Assembly (NCBI GenBank): GCA_023664775.1
Contig: JAMPEW010000027.1
Span: 1,745-42,252, forward strand
Direction of reading: 5' to 3'
DNA from: Clostridium sp.
GTDB lineage: Bacteria > Bacillota > Clostridia > Lachnospirales > Lachnospiraceae
DNA: 40,508 nt
A model generated the notes under the pieces. That model did no database searches. It was not told the origin of the DNA and saw only the letters and a program-made list of their open reading frames with translations. The translations under genes and the position numbers were made by a program. Positions 23,462-33,484 of this stretch are shown here, piece by piece (position 1 is the first letter of the stretch; each line of letters starts with the position of its first letter).

Positions 23462-24736
23462 CTATTTTGATATAAAATGTGCTGCTCCAGTCATTCCACC
23501 ATAATATGTGTTATACCATTTTAAAAATTTGTCTAATTTCCAAGGTTGTTCCGTATAGTTTCTATCTCCAAACCAATTATCACTAAAATATACTTGTCCA
23601 TCTTCCACCTTGTCTATTAACAGCGTATGCCCCCATTCGTAATTTGCTGGTGCATTATTCCAAGTTGAAGAATGTACAAATGACAAAACAATATTATATA
23701 CAGGTTGACCATCTGACTTATTTATTATTTCTTCTAAAGCGTTTTTTCCGTCCACGCACTCGACATCATAATTCTTTCCACTCCACTTATTATTTTTTAT
23801 ATTTTGGTAGTATACTTTTCCATTACCCCCACCTGTATAATCAATTCCCAAAAGCTTCAGCTTATCTTTTGTAAAATCAGTACAATGATTTTGCTTATAA
23901 TAATCTCGCTTGTTAGACAAGCTTTCATCTCTGTTTTTTATCCATTTGACAATTTCAGGTTTTCCAGTAACATTTATACTAGCCAATCCACCTGTTTCTA
24001 TTTTTATACTATATTTCCTATTCTCATAATTATAAACTTTACTTTGCCCACCTTCTCCTAAAACAGTGACGCTACTTATTGTTCCATCAACATATGTAAC
24101 ATCCCTTCCATTTTTTAATTCTTCTGCCTTCTTCCTGATATTCTCCTCTGTCTTATCGTATTTGTTGCATATTGACACAAGCACAGATGCTGTCTTAACT
24201 AATTTAATGGCGGCATTGTCCAACCTTTTATTGAGATCTCTTAAAGAGCTTGTCCGACCCCTAAGATAGTTATTAACTACATCATCAATTCTTGAAGCAA
24301 TATTTTTATAGCCAAGGGTCAGTTCTCCAATATCCTGTGCCAGCTTTGCTATTTTCTGTGCCTCACTTTTTACTGTTGTCGTATTTATTTTTATCTTTTT
24401 TGAAGATGTTTTATTAACTTTGATTTCTTTATAAGAAAAGCTTATCCCTGGTATGGGTATGCTTCCCGTTACTTTTTCAAATGCCTTTAATATACCAACA
24501 TACTTGCTTGCAGCGCCTGTAAAGCTGTAATATCCCTTATATATTTTAACTAATTCTTTTCCAATATCATTTAAGCTTTTTATAATATAATATCTGTCAT
24601 TTCCTGAGGAAGTCCACGCTGACACAATATTAGCCTGATGAACTTGCAGTTTTTTTATATAATTCTCCAGCATCTTATAATTATTTCTGCTTTTGTCTAA
24701 CAAACCTGATTGAATTATAAAATCTATTTCAGCCAT
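23462..24736 (-). CDS. T7SS effector: helical WXG/LXG-like N-terminus plus C-terminal Cys-His hydrolase-like domain
   Basis: 424 residues. Residues 1 to about 215 are long helices with a WXG-like hinge (SAWTSSGNDRYY), the form of type VII polymorphic toxins. The C-terminal domain has Cys285 in NHCTDFTKDKLKLLGI at the start of a helix, His370 in YEWGHTLLIDKVEDGQVYFSDNW on a strand, and Asp385/Asn386 next to it. This order (Cys on helix, His then Asn/Asp on strands) matches the papain-like/CHAP fold of peptidases and peptidoglycan amidases. Likely secreted by EssC to act on cell walls or proteins. Two small helical genes directly upstream could be its targeting partners. No signal peptide. No cognate immunity gene is recognised. 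Confidence 0.7.
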   Translation of the reverse strand: MAEIDFIIQSGLLDKSRNNYKMLENYIKKLQVHQANIVSAWTSSGNDRYYIIKSLNDIGKELVKIYKGYYSFTGAASKYVGILKAFEKVTGSIPIPGISFSYKEIKVNKTSSKKIKINTTTVKSEAQKIAKLAQDIGELTLGYKNIASRIDDVVNNYLRGRTSSLRDLNKRLDNAAIKLVKTASVLVSICNKYDKTEENIRKKAEELKNGRDVTYVDGTISSVTVLGEGGQSKVYNYENRKYSIKIETGGLASINVTGKPEIVKWIKNRDESLSNKRDYYKQNHCTDFTKDKLKLLGIDYTGGGNGKVYYQNIKNNKWSGKNYDVECVDGKNALEEIINKSDGQPVYNIVLSFVHSSTWNNAPANYEWGHTLLIDKVEDGQVYFSDNWFGDRNYTEQPWKLDKFLKWYNTYYGGMTGAAHFISK

Positions 24737-24751
24737 TTTCTCACCTTCCCT

Positions 24752-25057
24752 CTATTTGATTCCCTTTGCAGCCGCCTCATTGTCTGAGGCTGCCGCTTTA
24801 TATTCAGTTCCTGCATCATATAACATTTTTCTGTAAGAATTCAGTTCATTTACAGATGACCTCAACTTACTGTATAGGGCAACCAAAGCATTCAAGTGAT
24901 TTATGTTATCCTGCATTTTCCAATATTTGCTCATGTCATCTTTTAATGCTTTTATTGCATTGAGCTTAACAACCAAGCCATCGGCATCATAGATTAACTT
25001 TCTCAATTCTTCCGATGCATTTAAAAGCTTTTGATAATCCGTATCTATTTTCGCCAT
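24752..25057 (-). CDS. Small helical protein, possible effector partner (Lap/WXG-like)
   Basis: 101 residues, almost wholly helical: SEELRKLIYDADGLVVKLNAIKALKDDMSKYWKMQDNINHLNALVALYSKLRSSVNELNSYRKML. No W-x-G hinge. It is placed directly before the effector gene (15-bp gap). In LXG systems, small helical proteins in this position bind the toxin's helical domain and help target it for export; that role is inferred from position and form. Confidence 0.65.
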   Translation of the reverse strand: MAKIDTDYQKLLNASEELRKLIYDADGLVVKLNAIKALKDDMSKYWKMQDNINHLNALVALYSKLRSSVNELNSYRKMLYDAGTEYKAAASDNEAAAKGIK

Positions 25058-25066
25058 AAAAACCCC

Positions 25067-25450
25067 CTATTTCCAACCCTTCAAATTGTTAATTGCACCT
25101 GTTACCATATCTGTGACACTTGCTACTGCTTCTGCTGCAAATTTTTTACCTTTCTCGTCCAATATCTTTTGCAGTTGTTTTTCAACTTCCTCCATACGAA
25201 GCTTTGCATCAGTTGCAAATTTTATATATTCATCCAATTGTTTTATGTATGCTTCCGCATTAACCAAAAAGGAATTTTTATAACGCTTTCGCATTTCCTC
25301 CGCAGCATCACCTGTATATATTGATGTCGTACCATTTACTATCTTTGTTATTTCTCCGATAAGTCGTTCAAGACCATCTCTATTATTTTTTATTTCTGCA
25401 ACACAATTGTACACTTCTTCTGTGTCCATATAGATTGCTTCGTTAGCCAT
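25067..25450 (-). CDS. WXG100-like helical protein, 127 aa
   Basis: Two long helices around a hinge that reads SIYTGDAAEEM, so Y-x-G replaces W-x-G. A longer second helix follows (AYIKQLDEYIKFATDAKLRMEEVEKQLQKI) and an Ala-rich tail. It fits the WXG100 superfamily, slightly longer than average. It lies between YukD and the 101-residue helical protein, 9 bp before the latter. Substrate or effector partner. Confidence 0.75.
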   Translation of the reverse strand: MANEAIYMDTEEVYNCVAEIKNNRDGLERLIGEITKIVNGTTSIYTGDAAEEMRKRYKNSFLVNAEAYIKQLDEYIKFATDAKLRMEEVEKQLQKILDEKGKKFAAEAVASVTDMVTGAINNLKGWK

Positions 25451-25463
25451 CTTGTTTCCCCCT

Positions 25464-25715
25464 TTAAACTAAAATCACTTTTGTTCCATTTTTTATGCTT
25501 GTATCATCAACCAAAGAATTTACAGGAAACGCCTCACCTGAACCATAATCGCACAACACTGCCTGATTCATGGATGAATACATCCCATTTTCTATATTTG
25601 CTATCATTTCAGATAATAATGTTGTCACCTCCCATATCTGAATATCTTTTGGAATCTTAGCATCATACGTTTTACCTATTGCAGGCACCATTACCTCCAC
25701 AACAATTTTATTCAT
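25464..25715 (-). CDS. esaB: YukD/EsaB-type ubiquitin-like protein
   Basis: 83 residues with the YukD pattern: IVVEVMVPAIGKTYDAKIPKDIQIWEVTTLLSEMI, then VLCDYGSGEAFPVNSLVDDTSIKNGTKVILV, a ubiquitin-like beta-grasp fold. YukD/EsaB is a small cytosolic regulator or component of T7SSb. The ATG at 25715 is chosen: GGAGG lies 6 nt before it. It overlaps the end of essC by 8 bp, so the two are coupled. Confidence 0.9.
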   Translation of the reverse strand: MNKIVVEVMVPAIGKTYDAKIPKDIQIWEVTTLLSEMIANIENGMYSSMNQAVLCDYGSGEAFPVNSLVDDTSIKNGTKVILV

Positions 25716-28700
25716 TTTCAACCTCCGTTCTCGACACTACAAGCTTTGTCAAAACTGCCTTTCTATCTGAAATTACATATCCAAATTCACGTTCCAAAGG
25801 CTTTTTGTATTCAGCGCCAGGTACATCAACCTCAAGAACAAACTGACTTTGAATATCATTTCCAATATAAATACCTTCTTTATTGGCATTATGATGCTTA
25901 AACCATTGTTCCCTGCTATACTTCAATAAGTCATTCGTGGTATCAACAATGACAAAAGCAACATTGTACTCAGGCGAATTTTTTTCTAATACAATTTTTA
26001 TTTTGTCCAGCGAGTCCTCCGTAAGCTTATCTCTTAAATCCAAAAAACCATAAAATACAAAAACCAACTGTTCGTATATATCATTCTCCGACAACACTCC
26101 TCCTGATTCTTTAAAATGATTATTTCTATATAAGACCGTTTCAAATATAGTAACAATCTCATCATCAAAATCAGCATTAACCAAATCACAAGGCATATTT
26201 TCTTCTTGCCATATTCCTAAACCATCTATACATGTTACCTGTAAATCAGAAACATCAGTAAGTCCATCCAAAAACCCTTCCATAAATTTTTTTATTCCGC
26301 CTTCATTACTTCCCGTCACAATTGTAACCGGCGGCTGTAAAAGATTTATTGACTGAACCTCCACATTTTCCTTAGCAATGCCAATTGGAAAGCTGCTTAT
26401 GTTCTTCTCATCTTCAAAATCATCTGCCGACACATGCTCAGGCAATTCAGGAATTTCCGTATGTCTTTCCCCATAATATTCAAGCAACTGCTCGCAGTAA
26501 TCATTTACATTACTGAAAATATTTCCAATATCATACGACGCATACGCAGTTTGAAACTCATAAACATTTGCATCCTTCATAAGTCCTCTGCCCTTAATAT
26601 GAGACGGCACCATTCCTCCTGTACTTCCCAATACAGTTGAATATTCCCCGACGTCATTCATTTGAAGCACAAACATTTGCTTAAAATTTTGTTGTAATCT
26701 ATATCTGACTGCATTTGTCGACAATGCCGTCATCACATAATAAATCCCATATTTAATGCCTTCTCTACTCTGATATTGTACAAATTCCTCATAATCTTCA
26801 TAAAGCTCAGAAAAGCCTGCATAATTATTAATCGCAATAAGTATATTAGGTATATCCGTATTTCCTTTTGCAACATAAGACGCATAATCGCCTCCATAAT
26901 TAGCACATATTTGTTTCCTTTTTGCGATTTCAGAATTAATCATCTTGAACAAATTATTAAGCTTTTCATCATCACCTGACACAAGTACATCTCCTACATG
27001 AGGCGCCTTTCTAAAAACACGCAAGGTTTCTGATGAAAAATCAAGGATATAGATTTGAATTTCATCCGGATTGTGGGAGCTTACCAGTGAATACAACATG
27101 GTTGTAAGAAATGTTGTTTTTCCATTTCCAGCTGTTCCATAAATCAAAGCATTGCCTTCCCTTGATAACGGTAATGTTAATAAGCACTGTCTTTGCCTTG
27201 CAGGATCATCATATTCACCAATAATAGGATTCAATTCATAATATTGTTCTGTATGTTTATATTTATCCTTTAATGCATCAACAATAATTTCTGATGGTAT
27301 CGGTTCCAGCCATAGTTGTCTCGTTTTTATATTTTCTTCCTGTGCCACTTTAGAAATATAAGCTGTTATTTCATCCAATTGTTTTTTGGTCTTTGCTATA
27401 GTTTGCTTCCTATCAATTTTATTGCTTGCAATTACCATTCCACATCTATCTAACAATTCAACTTCCGTATCTCTTTGTTTTGTAACTTTTTCTGACGGAA
27501 TGTATGGTGCTCCTGCATAAGCCGATTGTCCAAGTTCAAACAGCTCATTGTACCCTACCTGAAGATAAAATCTCCCTGTATCAGCCAATCCTGCCGCATC
27601 AGGACGTTTCAGCATATCCATACTGTCAGCTCTGTCCTGAACCTTTAAGCATATGCGAAATCTTGAGTTACTCCATATTTGATCATCAACAACACCTGCC
27701 GGCTTTTGAGTTGCCAATATCAGATGCACGCCAAGACTTCTTCCAATTCTTGCCGCACTGACAAGCTGTTCCATAAATTCAGGTTGCTGCGTCTTTAACT
27801 CTGCGAACTCGTCCGAAATTATAAGCAAATGCGGCAGCGGCTCTGTAACCTTCCCCTCACGATATAATTGCTGATATTTGTATATATCAATATTACTTTC
27901 TCCAACCTGCTGACCTGCCATTGAAAAAACAGCCTGCCTTCTCTTGAGCTCACTTTGAATAGATACAAGTGAGCGCTTAACTGCCGCTCCATCCAAATTT
28001 GTAATAATGCCTGCTGTATGTGGTAATTTTTCAAAAGCTTTTGCCATTCCACCACCCTTATAGTCAATTAATACAAATGCCAATTCATAAGGATGATAAT
28101 TCAGTGCCAACGATAAAATCATAGTCATAATAAACTCTGATTTACCCGACCCGGTCATGCCTGCAACCAAACCATGAGGACCATGGAATTTTTCGTGTAA
28201 ATCTAATTTAAACAATCCCCCTGCAGTATCCATGCCAATTGGTGCTTCCAAAGACTTTACAGGATTGTTTTCCTTCCATCTCGTTTCAATATTTAAGTGT
28301 TCAATTTTTCCAACCCCATACATATCAAGAAATGTAAGTATTTTAGGAAGATTATAAGCTGAATTCACTAAATCTAATTGCGTATTTGCCAATGCTGATG
28401 TAATTTCTCCCAAATCATCCTTAGTATAAAAATCCGGTTTAATTGAAGGCTTTTTTCCGGTAATATCATTTTTATCGTATAGTCTCGCCGTTTCTCCTTC
28501 TAATTCAATGAATTTTGAGCACTCCTTTGGCAAATTTTTCATTTTATCAGCAACGTAAACAATACTCATATGAATATCATTTTTATTCTTATATATTTGT
28601 TTTAAACACTCTGTCTTATCTGCAATCTGCTTATCTAATACAAATATAACAAAATGTTTCATATCAATTGTTTCATCAGTTTGTTTTTGACCTGCTCTAA

Positions 28701-30285
28701 TTTCAATTTCTTTTTCAATATATTTTGAAATTTCTTTAGCCTCTAAATAATCCGTTGCTAAATACCTGACTTTATATTCATCATCCCAAATGTGCGGCAA
28801 ACATCGAACATACCCTAACATCTGTTCTTGGTGCTGGTTCATTATAAATACAAATTTAACCTCATCATAACTATGCTGTCCCGCAAGCTTTACAATAAGA
28901 CTATTTAAGAAATTAATATTTTTTATTTCAGTACCAACAATTCCAAAGATATTATCTTTTTGCAAAGACACTGTAACAGGAACATCATATAATTTAGGTG
29001 GATTTTCGCAGATACTAAGCATCTGCTCCTGTAAATCGTCCTCATCCATCGTAAACTTACGTTCCTGATAAGACAGTGCAACTTTGACTTCTCTTTCTCC
29101 CAGTCCAATTCTTACATCCAAAAAATCATCTTGTCCTTTTGCCCTTTCCCATAAGTTCTGGCTTCTGTTTTTTATAACATCAGCCCAATACTCCGCCGTG
29201 TTATTGTTTTCCTCTATTATTTCTGTCTGTTTTTTTGCCTCTACCTTAATTCTTTGTTTAATATTTTCTAAATACGACGTATATTTTTTCAGACGTGCAT
29301 CTTCCTTTTGTTTATTTTTCTTTTTTTCATATTTTTTAGAAATAACAGGCCATAAAATAGTACCAAGCAACATACTAAAAGACATAGCTAAAGAAGGAAT
29401 TGCTGAACCAAAATTACCATTTTGCATTGCATTATAAATTGAATATGCAGCCGTGGTAATCGACGCAATTCCCATGGTAATTGACGGTCCTAAAACCATA
29501 ATCAAAGGCATTTCATCTTTTATGTAAGATGATGGCGGTGCATCAACTACTATCTTTTTTTCTTTTATATCCCTTTTAAATCTAGGCGAACGATAATAAT
29601 AATCTATCTGTCTAACAGATATATCTTCTTCATCCAACTCACTAATTTCTTCGTTTTTCATCATACTAAGGAGATTAGTATTTACCCTAACAAAGTTATC
29701 AGGATTATTTATGGCAAGAAAGCCACGGCATACTACAATTTTCATTCCCATTATGTAAATCATATCTCCATAATTTAATTTTCTGCTTCCTTCCACCTTT
29801 TCGTTATTAACAAACGTTCCATTGGTACTATTGTTATCTGTAATTACCCATTCATAATTATTTATTGTCAGGATAGCGTGTTCTGAAGACACGCTGTCCA
29901 ACAAAAAACATATATCTGAATCAACACTGCGCCCAATATTTAATTCCATATCAGGATATTGCAAAGAAAATTTATAATATATTTTCCTGTCATCAGTATC
30001 GGGTTCAGCAATTACATATGCCGTTTCCTCGTAATCTGATAAACGGACCTTATATATTCCATACGCCATCAAGGTTACATATTTACTCGGACGTTCCCCA
30101 TCTGATACATATACGCTTGCATTCCTATTAGATTTTAACCTCCATTCCCCATCTATTGCCTCAATTTCCAACAGATTTCTTTTGCCACCATATTCATTTT
30201 GCATAGCAAGCCAATATTGACCTTTCGCTTTATCAGGCAATGAAATAGTATTTAGCATTTGATTTATCTTCAAAGAAACAATCAT
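25708..30285 (-). CDS. essC: Type VII secretion ATPase EssC (FtsK/SpoIIIE family) with N-terminal FHA domain
   Basis: 1525 residues, the usual EssC/YukBA size. An FHA domain lies at about 112-200 (NIGRSVDSDICFLLD, SSEHAIL, NNSTNGTFVNNEKV). Two membrane spans follow near 255-315, then three ATPase domains. D1 has Walker A GMTGSGKS at 709-716 and Walker B LLIISDEFAEL. D2 has GTAGNGKT at about 1050-1057. D3 (TGSNEGGIKKF near 1323) has lost the Walker Lys and is degenerate. It powers export of WXG100 and LXG-type proteins across the membrane. The FHA domain should bind phospho-Thr, and kinases and phosphatases are encoded upstream in the operon. GGAGGG precedes the ATG. Overlaps yukD by 8 bp. Confidence 0.95.
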   Translation of the reverse strand: MIVSLKINQMLNTISLPDKAKGQYWLAMQNEYGGKRNLLEIEAIDGEWRLKSNRNASVYVSDGERPSKYVTLMAYGIYKVRLSDYEETAYVIAEPDTDDRKIYYKFSLQYPDMELNIGRSVDSDICFLLDSVSSEHAILTINNYEWVITDNNSTNGTFVNNEKVEGSRKLNYGDMIYIMGMKIVVCRGFLAINNPDNFVRVNTNLLSMMKNEEISELDEEDISVRQIDYYYRSPRFKRDIKEKKIVVDAPPSSYIKDEMPLIMVLGPSITMGIASITTAAYSIYNAMQNGNFGSAIPSLAMSFSMLLGTILWPVISKKYEKKKNKQKEDARLKKYTSYLENIKQRIKVEAKKQTEIIEENNNTAEYWADVIKNRSQNLWERAKGQDDFLDVRIGLGEREVKVALSYQERKFTMDEDDLQEQMLSICENPPKLYDVPVTVSLQKDNIFGIVGTEIKNINFLNSLIVKLAGQHSYDEVKFVFIMNQHQEQMLGYVRCLPHIWDDEYKVRYLATDYLEAKEISKYIEKEIEIRAGQKQTDETIDMKHFVIFVLDKQIADKTECLKQIYKNKNDIHMSIVYVADKMKNLPKECSKFIELEGETARLYDKNDITGKKPSIKPDFYTKDDLGEITSALANTQLDLVNSAYNLPKILTFLDMYGVGKIEHLNIETRWKENNPVKSLEAPIGMDTAGGLFKLDLHEKFHGPHGLVAGMTGSGKSEFIMTMILSLALNYHPYELAFVLIDYKGGGMAKAFEKLPHTAGIITNLDGAAVKRSLVSIQSELKRRQAVFSMAGQQVGESNIDIYKYQQLYREGKVTEPLPHLLIISDEFAELKTQQPEFMEQLVSAARIGRSLGVHLILATQKPAGVVDDQIWSNSRFRICLKVQDRADSMDMLKRPDAAGLADTGRFYLQVGYNELFELGQSAYAGAPYIPSEKVTKQRDTEVELLDRCGMVIASNKIDRKQTIAKTKKQLDEITAYISKVAQEENIKTRQLWLEPIPSEIIVDALKDKYKHTEQYYELNPIIGEYDDPARQRQCLLTLPLSREGNALIYGTAGNGKTTFLTTMLYSLVSSHNPDEIQIYILDFSSETLRVFRKAPHVGDVLVSGDDEKLNNLFKMINSEIAKRKQICANYGGDYASYVAKGNTDIPNILIAINNYAGFSELYEDYEEFVQYQSREGIKYGIYYVMTALSTNAVRYRLQQNFKQMFVLQMNDVGEYSTVLGSTGGMVPSHIKGRGLMKDANVYEFQTAYASYDIGNIFSNVNDYCEQLLEYYGERHTEIPELPEHVSADDFEDEKNISSFPIGIAKENVEVQSINLLQPPVTIVTGSNEGGIKKFMEGFLDGLTDVSDLQVTCIDGLGIWQEENMPCDLVNADFDDEIVTIFETVLYRNNHFKESGGVLSENDIYEQLVFVFYGFLDLRDKLTEDSLDKIKIVLEKNSPEYNVAFVIVDTTNDLLKYSREQWFKHHNANKEGIYIGNDIQSQFVLEVDVPGAEYKKPLEREFGYVISDRKAVLTKLVVSRTEVENE

Positions 30286-30306
30286 GGGTTTCCCTCCACT
30301 TATTAT

Positions 30307-33300
30307 TTAGTATATATACACCTCTTGTGTCCTTACATCAGTTTTTGCATCGGCAATAATAGGCGTATCAGTCCATGCGCTCCATTCACCATAAACTGTC
30401 CGTTTATAGTTATATGTGTATATTTTATCTCTATCTCTGTAACGATATAAAACTCTTGTTTCTGTCGCATTGGTTTTAGTATCAGCCCATTGGTAGTAAT
30501 AATACGTTGTCGAATCCACAACCTGCTCCTCGTAAGTATATGTGGTTGATGTTCCCTTTAAATACCAATAATTAAAACCATTTGTCCTGCACAAATGATT
30601 GCCATAAGCTTGTTTTCCGCCGACATCCCGAAAACTAACAGTACCTAAGGCTGTATTCGTTGTATATTCGCAATATTTATAATTGCTCTTTATTGTTCCC
30701 CCTGATTTTACAGAATCTACGCCAAGTCCTGACTCGTTTGTGTAATAATTTTCATAATGAAAATAATAATATGTTGTAGCTGCCGACTTATTTCTTATAT
30801 TGCTTCCCGAACCTGGATCTGAGTTGCTTGTCTTTTTGTCCCATCTATAGTTATAGGTCGGGTTGCCATACTGTGTCCAACCTCCTAAAGCGCTTGATGT
30901 AGAAGACGTCGTATTTTTATACTGTGTTTTTGTTTCCACATTCCTTGCCTCAGTTGCAGATACTGATGTGCTTGACCATTCACTCCAACCACCATAGTTA
31001 CCCCATACGTATGTGCTTCCTGTCTGCTCCCAGCCTGACAATGCCGGGTCTGATGACGTTGTCGTTTCATTGGTAATGGTTCTTGAACTATACTGTGTTT
31101 TTTTTGCATTATTGCATACACTGATAGTTATACTGCTGCCAGGCTTTACAACCGATCCACCACTTATACTTTGCGATAAAACGGTTCCGTCTGCTGCTCC
31201 TTCTTTATGCGCATATTCCACATATACAACGAGACCTGCCGATGACAGCGTACTTTCCGCACTTTCTCTTGATGAATTTACCACATTGGGCACTGCTATA
31301 TCTTTCGCAACTATAATCGTATCAACATTTGGCTTTACCACTTCCGTTGTAGCCTCAGTATGAACATTTGTTGATTGATTTTGTGACGGACTTGTTGCAG
31401 CTGTTTCGGTCGTAGCAATTGGCTGCGGTACAGCAGTTTGTTCGTATGCCGCCTGCGTTTGCGTAGTTACAACAGCGTCTGCCATTGTAAGCGTGTTATC
31501 CGCATTATCATTTCCCAAGCTTACATACACAGTTATAACCGTCCCCGCATCAACCTCAGTATCAGCTGCTATTTCCTGTCTTATAACATTATTTTTTGCA
31601 ACGGTATCACTTTCTTCATATTCAATAGATATAACTAAATTTAATTCTTCTATTACTGCTTTCGCCTGAGCTACATTCATATACTGCACATCCGGAACAT
31701 GTACAGTTTCTTTTCCCAAGCTTACAACCACGCCTATTTCTGTTCCTTGTGAAACTGTCAAACCAGGTTCTATTGTCTGTGATATAACTGTACCAGCAGG
31801 TACCTCCAAACTATATTCCCCCGATACCTTGTATGCATAAACTTTATTATCTGCTGCCAATGCGACTGCATTTTCAAAGGATTGACCTAGAAAGTCAGGA
31901 ACAGTTGTCTGAAAAGAAGCATCATAGTCCATACCTATTGAAATAACCAAATTGACAATATCTCCTGCCTGTACCTTTTCCCCACCGACAGGATTTTGAC
32001 TTATAACAGTGTCAGGTGCATAAATACTTTTTTCCTCGGTTACGTCAATATCAAGCTTTGCCATATCTATTGCGTATTCTGCACTTTCCCTTTTAAAACC
32101 TATTACATCCGGAACAAAAACCTCCTCTGCTCCCGCACTTATTACAACTCCTAAAGTGAATTTTTCATCCACTATAACCCCGCCATATTCAGTTTGTGCC
32201 AAAACCAAGTCAGCATCCATCTCATCTGAATGCGTTTTACCTAAAATCTGAATAATAACCGCTTGAGAAATACATGTTTCCTCTGCTTTTTCAACATTAG
32301 TATTTATAAGATTCGGAACTCTTGTTTTTCCTTCAGGAATAACGCTATCTCCCGCCTGTTTCATATTAAAATGAATTACACCTGTCACAAGCAGCAAAAC
32401 AAATGTTACTGCTGCCGATATTGCAACACCTGCTGTCGCCTTTACCCACGCAGGAATTTTACCTGTGTCAAATTTTCTTTGTTTTATTTTTATTCGTTTT
32501 ACTTCTTCAGCTTCAAGATCATCATAAAATTTCTTTGCAGACTGCGTTCGCTTGTCAAATTCAACATTCAAAGCATTCATAATCGCATTTTCCATGCTTG
32601 AAGATATTTTGACCCCAAGCTTTGAAGGTTCTTTTAACTTATCATTTAAGGAACGATCCATAGCATCAGCTACAGTAATTCCTGTTATGCATTTATAGAA
32701 GGTTGCCGCAGTTGCATATACATCCGTCCATGGTCCCTGTTCACCCCTGCTGCGATATTGCTCCACGGGAGAATAGCCTGTTTTAAGTATGACAGACAAG
32801 CTTTTGCTATGTGTAGTTGTTGCAAATCTTGCCGCTCCAAAATCAAGCAGCTTAACAGTTCCTTCATTCGTAATGAATATATTGTCAGGCGCTATGTCCC
32901 GATGTAAAACGCCTTCCCCGTGCACCTCTTCCAACGCAAGTAAAATTGGTTTAAGCAGTTTAATCGTTTCATCTACAGACAATTTTCCTTCACGTTTCAG
33001 TTTTTCCTTTAACGACTCCCCTTCTAAATATTCCATGACAATGTATGCTGTGCTATTTTCTTCAAAGCTGTCATACACATTTACAATACCCTCTGATTTT
33101 TGAAATAAGGCAAGACGCTTTGCTTCCTCGACAAATTTAGCTTTTCCTGAATCAAACTGTTCTTCACGTTCGCCATCATAAATCGTGAGTCCTTTCTGCT
33201 CCGGCATTCTTGTAGCAAATTCACTTGGGAAATATTCCTTGATGGCAATTTTTTTCTGCAACAAATAATCCCAGCCTATGTATGTAATACCAAAGCCTCC

Positions 33301-33462
33301 AAAACCAATAACCTTGCCTACAATATATCTCTCCTGAAGTATGGTTTCCGGCTGAAGATGATATGCCTCATTTGCTATTTCGCCTAAAACAAATCCACAA
33401 TTTGGACATACTCCATATTCTTCATCATATTCCTCCATACAGCCCATGCATCTTACCTGCAT
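30307..33462 (-). CDS. Zinc-ribbon Ser/Thr kinase with five PASTA repeats and WSxW-rich extracellular tail
   Basis: 1051 residues. A zinc ribbon (Cys5, 8, 19, 22) is followed by a complete Hanks-type kinase: Gly loop GFGGFG 53-58, Lys75, HRD 187-189, Asn194, DFG 207-209. One membrane span lies near 343-368. Outside are five PASTA repeats, four in a row (VPNLINT, VPDVIGF, VPDFLGQ, VPDVQYM) and, after a Thr/Gln-rich linker, a fifth (VPNVVNS, near 724). The last 260 residues are rich in Trp, Tyr and Thr with WSEWSST and WSAWTDT motifs. PASTA domains sense muropeptides or lipid II. The ATG at 33462 has GAGGTG 9 nt upstream; the one at 33474 is too close. Stands 22 bp before essC, so it is a likely kinase for the system. 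Confidence 0.92.
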   Translation of the reverse strand: MQVRCMGCMEEYDEEYGVCPNCGFVLGEIANEAYHLQPETILQERYIVGKVIGFGGFGITYIGWDYLLQKKIAIKEYFPSEFATRMPEQKGLTIYDGEREEQFDSGKAKFVEEAKRLALFQKSEGIVNVYDSFEENSTAYIVMEYLEGESLKEKLKREGKLSVDETIKLLKPILLALEEVHGEGVLHRDIAPDNIFITNEGTVKLLDFGAARFATTTHSKSLSVILKTGYSPVEQYRSRGEQGPWTDVYATAATFYKCITGITVADAMDRSLNDKLKEPSKLGVKISSSMENAIMNALNVEFDKRTQSAKKFYDDLEAEEVKRIKIKQRKFDTGKIPAWVKATAGVAISAAVTFVLLLVTGVIHFNMKQAGDSVIPEGKTRVPNLINTNVEKAEETCISQAVIIQILGKTHSDEMDADLVLAQTEYGGVIVDEKFTLGVVISAGAEEVFVPDVIGFKRESAEYAIDMAKLDIDVTEEKSIYAPDTVISQNPVGGEKVQAGDIVNLVISIGMDYDASFQTTVPDFLGQSFENAVALAADNKVYAYKVSGEYSLEVPAGTVISQTIEPGLTVSQGTEIGVVVSLGKETVHVPDVQYMNVAQAKAVIEELNLVISIEYEESDTVAKNNVIRQEIAADTEVDAGTVITVYVSLGNDNADNTLTMADAVVTTQTQAAYEQTAVPQPIATTETAATSPSQNQSTNVHTEATTEVVKPNVDTIIVAKDIAVPNVVNSSRESAESTLSSAGLVVYVEYAHKEGAADGTVLSQSISGGSVVKPGSSITISVCNNAKKTQYSSRTITNETTTSSDPALSGWEQTGSTYVWGNYGGWSEWSSTSVSATEARNVETKTQYKNTTSSTSSALGGWTQYGNPTYNYRWDKKTSNSDPGSGSNIRNKSAATTYYYFHYENYYTNESGLGVDSVKSGGTIKSNYKYCEYTTNTALGTVSFRDVGGKQAYGNHLCRTNGFNYWYLKGTSTTYTYEEQVVDSTTYYYYQWADTKTNATETRVLYRYRDRDKIYTYNYKRTVYGEWSAWTDTPIIADAKTDVRTQEVYIY

Positions 33463-33484
33463 ATTATCATTCACCTCACGTAAT

